A model generated the notes under the pieces. The model was given only the letters and a program-made list of their open reading frames with translations, searched no databases and was not told where the DNA came from. Source: CAYPEL01 sp964409635 (GTDB taxonomy: Bacteria > Pseudomonadota > Gammaproteobacteria > DSM-19610). Taken from it: a stretch of 7,861 bases of DNA. The stretch is from NCBI GenBank assembly GCA_964409635.1, contig CAYPEL010000133.1:1-7861 (forward strand), read 5' to 3'. The translations under genes were made by a program, and so were the position numbers. Of this stretch, positions 6,795 through 7,861 are shown in pieces (the stretch's first letter is position 1; every line of letters starts with the position of its first letter).

Positions 6795-6824
6795 GAGATT
6801 GCCGCGCTATCGCTCGCAATGACG
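6795..6824. repeat. dispersed palindromic repeat (TCATTGCGAGCG... family)
   Basis: On the minus strand this reads CCGTCATTGCGAGCG followed by ATAGCGCGGCAATCTC. ATTGC and GCAAT form the outer inverted pair around GAGCGATAGCGCG. I recognise this core from memory as a widespread intergenic palindromic repeat in many bacteria (CGTCATTGCGAGCG-n-AGCG type). It lies between higB and the response regulator, with no ORF. Confidence 0.6.
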
Positions 6825-6852
6825 GACTTGTTCACTTAAGTAAGCGGCATTA

Positions 6853-6869
6853 CCTTCCGTCACCTTTTT
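6853..6869 (-). repeat. third copy of the AAAAGGTGACGGA motif
   Basis: On the minus strand this reads AAAAAGGTGACGGAAGG. It shares 15 of 16 bases with the hairpin arm at 5865 (AAAAGGTGACGGAGGG) and is inverted relative to that copy. It begins 12 bp after the stop codon of the response regulator. No complementary arm is adjacent, so it cannot form the hairpin alone. Confidence 0.75.
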
Positions 6870-6881
6870 GTCATTTCACTA

Positions 6882-7562
6882 TCACATCTCTTTCGTAAGC
6901 ACCGACTCATACCGATAACCAACAGAATAAATCGACTGAATAAGCTCATGCTCAGGTGAAATTGTAGATAGTTTGTTGCGTAAATTTCTAATGTGGCTAT
7001 TAATCGTTGTTAACGAAACATCCTTTGTCTCACTATAAACAGCCTCAATAATATCCTGTCGCGAAAAAATACGCTGCGGTCGGTTATGGAGTAACTGAAA
7101 CACATTAAATTCTATCACCGTGAGGCAAACACGTTGCTGGTGAAATTGAACCGCAAGGTGAGATTCATCGAGTGTTACCGGGTCGTCGTCCATGTTCACA
7201 TGTTGATGTCTGCGCAAACATACATTCACTCGGGCGACAAGTTCTCTGGGGCTGAAAGGTTTACAGATATAATCATCAGCACCTGCTTCAAAACCAATCA
7301 AGCGGTCCATTTCCTCAATTTTAGCCGTGATAATGATCATAGGAATATCACAAATATCGTTGATCTCCTGGCAAAGGGTCAGGCCATCTTTACCGGGTAA
7401 CTTTAGATCAAGCAAAATGACATGGGGGCGATGCATTTTCACCCAGTCAATCACATTGTCACCATCTTCAATGTGATGTGTTTCATGACCATCTTCGTGA
7501 AGATATTTTTCAATCGTTGCGGTGAGATCTCGATCATCTTCAACGATCAGTATTGTCGACAT
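6882..7562 (-). CDS. OmpR/PhoB-family response regulator, BaeR-like
   Basis: A two-component response regulator: a membrane histidine kinase would phosphorylate it and it would then bind DNA. The 226 residues hold a receiver domain (about 1-118) with acidic pocket D9-D10, phospho-acceptor D52 in LLDLKLPG, switch T79 and invariant K101 in CKPFSPRE. A winged-helix effector (about 128-222) follows, with LTVIEFNVFQLL, RIFSRQDIIEAVY, TTINSHIRNLRNKL and SIYSVGYRY. The run TAKIEEMDRLIGFEAGADD closely resembles E. coli BaeR, so an envelope-stress role is possible but not shown; its kinase is not in the window. A TAA lies two codons upstream of the ATG, which fixes the N-terminal limit. Only a weak GGAA precedes the ATG. 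The apparent end of an insertion sequence lies 14 bp upstream, so the native promoter is probably displaced. Confidence 0.93.
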   Translation of the reverse strand: MSTILIVEDDRDLTATIEKYLHEDGHETHHIEDGDNVIDWVKMHRPHVILLDLKLPGKDGLTLCQEINDICDIPMIIITAKIEEMDRLIGFEAGADDYICKPFSPRELVARVNVCLRRHQHVNMDDDPVTLDESHLAVQFHQQRVCLTVIEFNVFQLLHNRPQRIFSRQDIIEAVYSETKDVSLTTINSHIRNLRNKLSTISPEHELIQSIYSVGYRYESVLTKEM

Positions 7563-7580
7563 TGCTTAAAAATTCCGGGT

Positions 7581-7786
7581 CTACGCGGAAACGTGTGGGT
7601 TGATATTGGTATTTCTGGGTAATGGCGGAAGAAATGCCGCAACGATTTTCAGCTTGAGATAGTTCTCATCACGATAGCCATAGGCCCGTCGTTGCAGAAC
7701 CCAGATTTTGTTATTGACCCCTTCGACCAATCCCAGACTGACTTTGTTGTCCAGCAGTAAAAAGGTGCCGGAGGGATTTAATTTTA
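7581..7786 (-). pseudogene. C-terminal part of an ISL3-like DDE transposase, interrupted by a group II intron
   Basis: Minus-strand reading to the TAG at 7583-7581 gives about 68 residues containing LGLVEGVNNKIWVLQRRAYG, YRDENYLKLKIV and LPPLP. The block (V)EG-NNKI-V-QRRAYG-RDE-YL-LK is the C-terminal DDE region, with the catalytic Glu, of ISL3-type transposases. Upstream reading continues open as far as an ATG at 7853, but those first 22 codons are group II intron RNA (domains V and VI), so a gene called from 7853 would be a chimera. Whether splicing restores the full transposase depends on sequence beyond the window. The first residues here (KLNPSGTF) come from a stretch shared with the dispersed repeat, so even they may not be native transposase. 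ISL3 assignment is by remembered motif. Confidence 0.65.
7759..7780 (+). repeat. fourth, variant copy of the dispersed motif
   Basis: The plus strand reads AAAAAGGTGCCGGAGGGA followed by TTTA. It differs from the hairpin arm at 5865-5880 by one base (C for A at 7768) over 16 positions. It lies 6 bp from the group II intron 3' boundary, in the apparent transposase reading frame. Confidence 0.6.
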
Positions 7787-7861
7787 GTCGAGTCGCCCAG
7801 GGGAACTTCCCCCCTAGGCTCTCACAGAACCGTACGTGAAACTCTCGCTTCATACGGCTCT
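7787..7861 (-). ncRNA. group II intron, 3' end with domains V and VI (rest outside window)
   Basis: Minus-strand 7860-7827 is a textbook 34-nt domain V: GAGCCGTAT pairs with GTACGGTTC (G-U pairs allowed), GAAGC pairs with GTTTC, the tetraloop is GAGA (GNRA type), and the 2-nt bulge is AC. The catalytic AGC triad sits at the second to fourth positions. Domain VI follows: CCTAGGGG (from 7818) pairs with CCCCTGGG around GGAAGTT, closed by GAG with CTC. A bulged A at 7793 lies seventh from the 3' end, the expected branch-point position. The intron ends ...CTCGAC at 7787 (AY end). The intron-encoded reverse transcriptase, if present, lies past the right edge. Confidence 0.88.

Larger units (their letters stand above)
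7577..7786 (-). mobile_element. 3' end of an ISL3-like insertion sequence
   Basis: The segment runs from the last visible base of the group II intron's 3' exon to a probable IS terminus. Read inward from 7577 on the plus strand, the end is GGGTCTACGCGGAAACGTG. The transposase stop codon (7583-7581) sits inside this terminal stretch, as is common for compact IS ends. The other terminus lies beyond the window, so the inverted repeat and any 8-bp target duplication cannot be checked here. The boundary at 7577 is inferred. Confidence 0.5.

Noticed and set aside
5857..6886. TATCACA direct repeat as a firm target-site duplication
   Set aside because: On the right side it lies 10 bp outside the inverted repeat and on the left it touches it, so the two do not frame the same element ends; a 7-bp match can be chance. 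It is mentioned only as a supporting hint.

Overview
The window reads as a gammaproteobacterial chromosome. A conserved housekeeping operon occupies roughly the first 5.4 kb, and a patchwork accessory region occupies the remaining 2.4 kb. All convincing genes lie on the minus strand, so transcription runs from high to low coordinates. The gene order pyrG-kdsA-eno-ftsB-ispD-ispF is the classic gammaproteobacterial arrangement (Pseudomonas-like). No species can be named from the sequence alone. KdsA is the cysteine-containing, metal-dependent type rather than the E. coli asparagine type.

Core region (1-5423): CTP synthase (pyrG), KDO-8-phosphate synthase (kdsA), enolase (eno), the divisome protein FtsB, and the MEP-pathway enzymes IspD and IspF (cut by the window start). 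The operon joins nucleotide supply (CTP, also used by IspD and for CMP-KDO), LPS core synthesis (KdsA uses the PEP that enolase makes), cell division and isoprenoid synthesis. The spacer between eno and ftsB is almost wholly filled by a 118-bp MITE-like element with 33-bp near-perfect terminal inverted repeats (1326-1443).

Accessory region (5424-7861): about 330 bp of non-coding DNA lies upstream of pyrG. Next come the last 36 codons of a decayed OmpR-family response regulator (5750-5860) and a strong hairpin (5865-5909). A complete HigB/HigA toxin-antitoxin pair follows in AT-richer DNA (6041-6706), then a known-looking dispersed palindromic repeat (6795-6824). A complete BaeR-like response regulator (6882-7562) is paralogous to the decayed fragment. 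At the right edge is the 3' end of an ISL3-like transposase gene, interrupted by a group II intron whose domains V and VI are visible (7787-7861).

The short motif AAAAGGTGACGGA and close variants occur four times, only in the accessory half. Two copies form the hairpin, one lies just downstream of the intact response regulator, and one abuts the group II intron 3' end. The outermost HigBA-flanking copies are in inverted orientation and bracket a roughly 1-kb segment. This suggests that the toxin-antitoxin genes sit in a small mobile or recombination-prone cassette. The layout looks like a junction where repeated insertions accumulated next to an essential operon.
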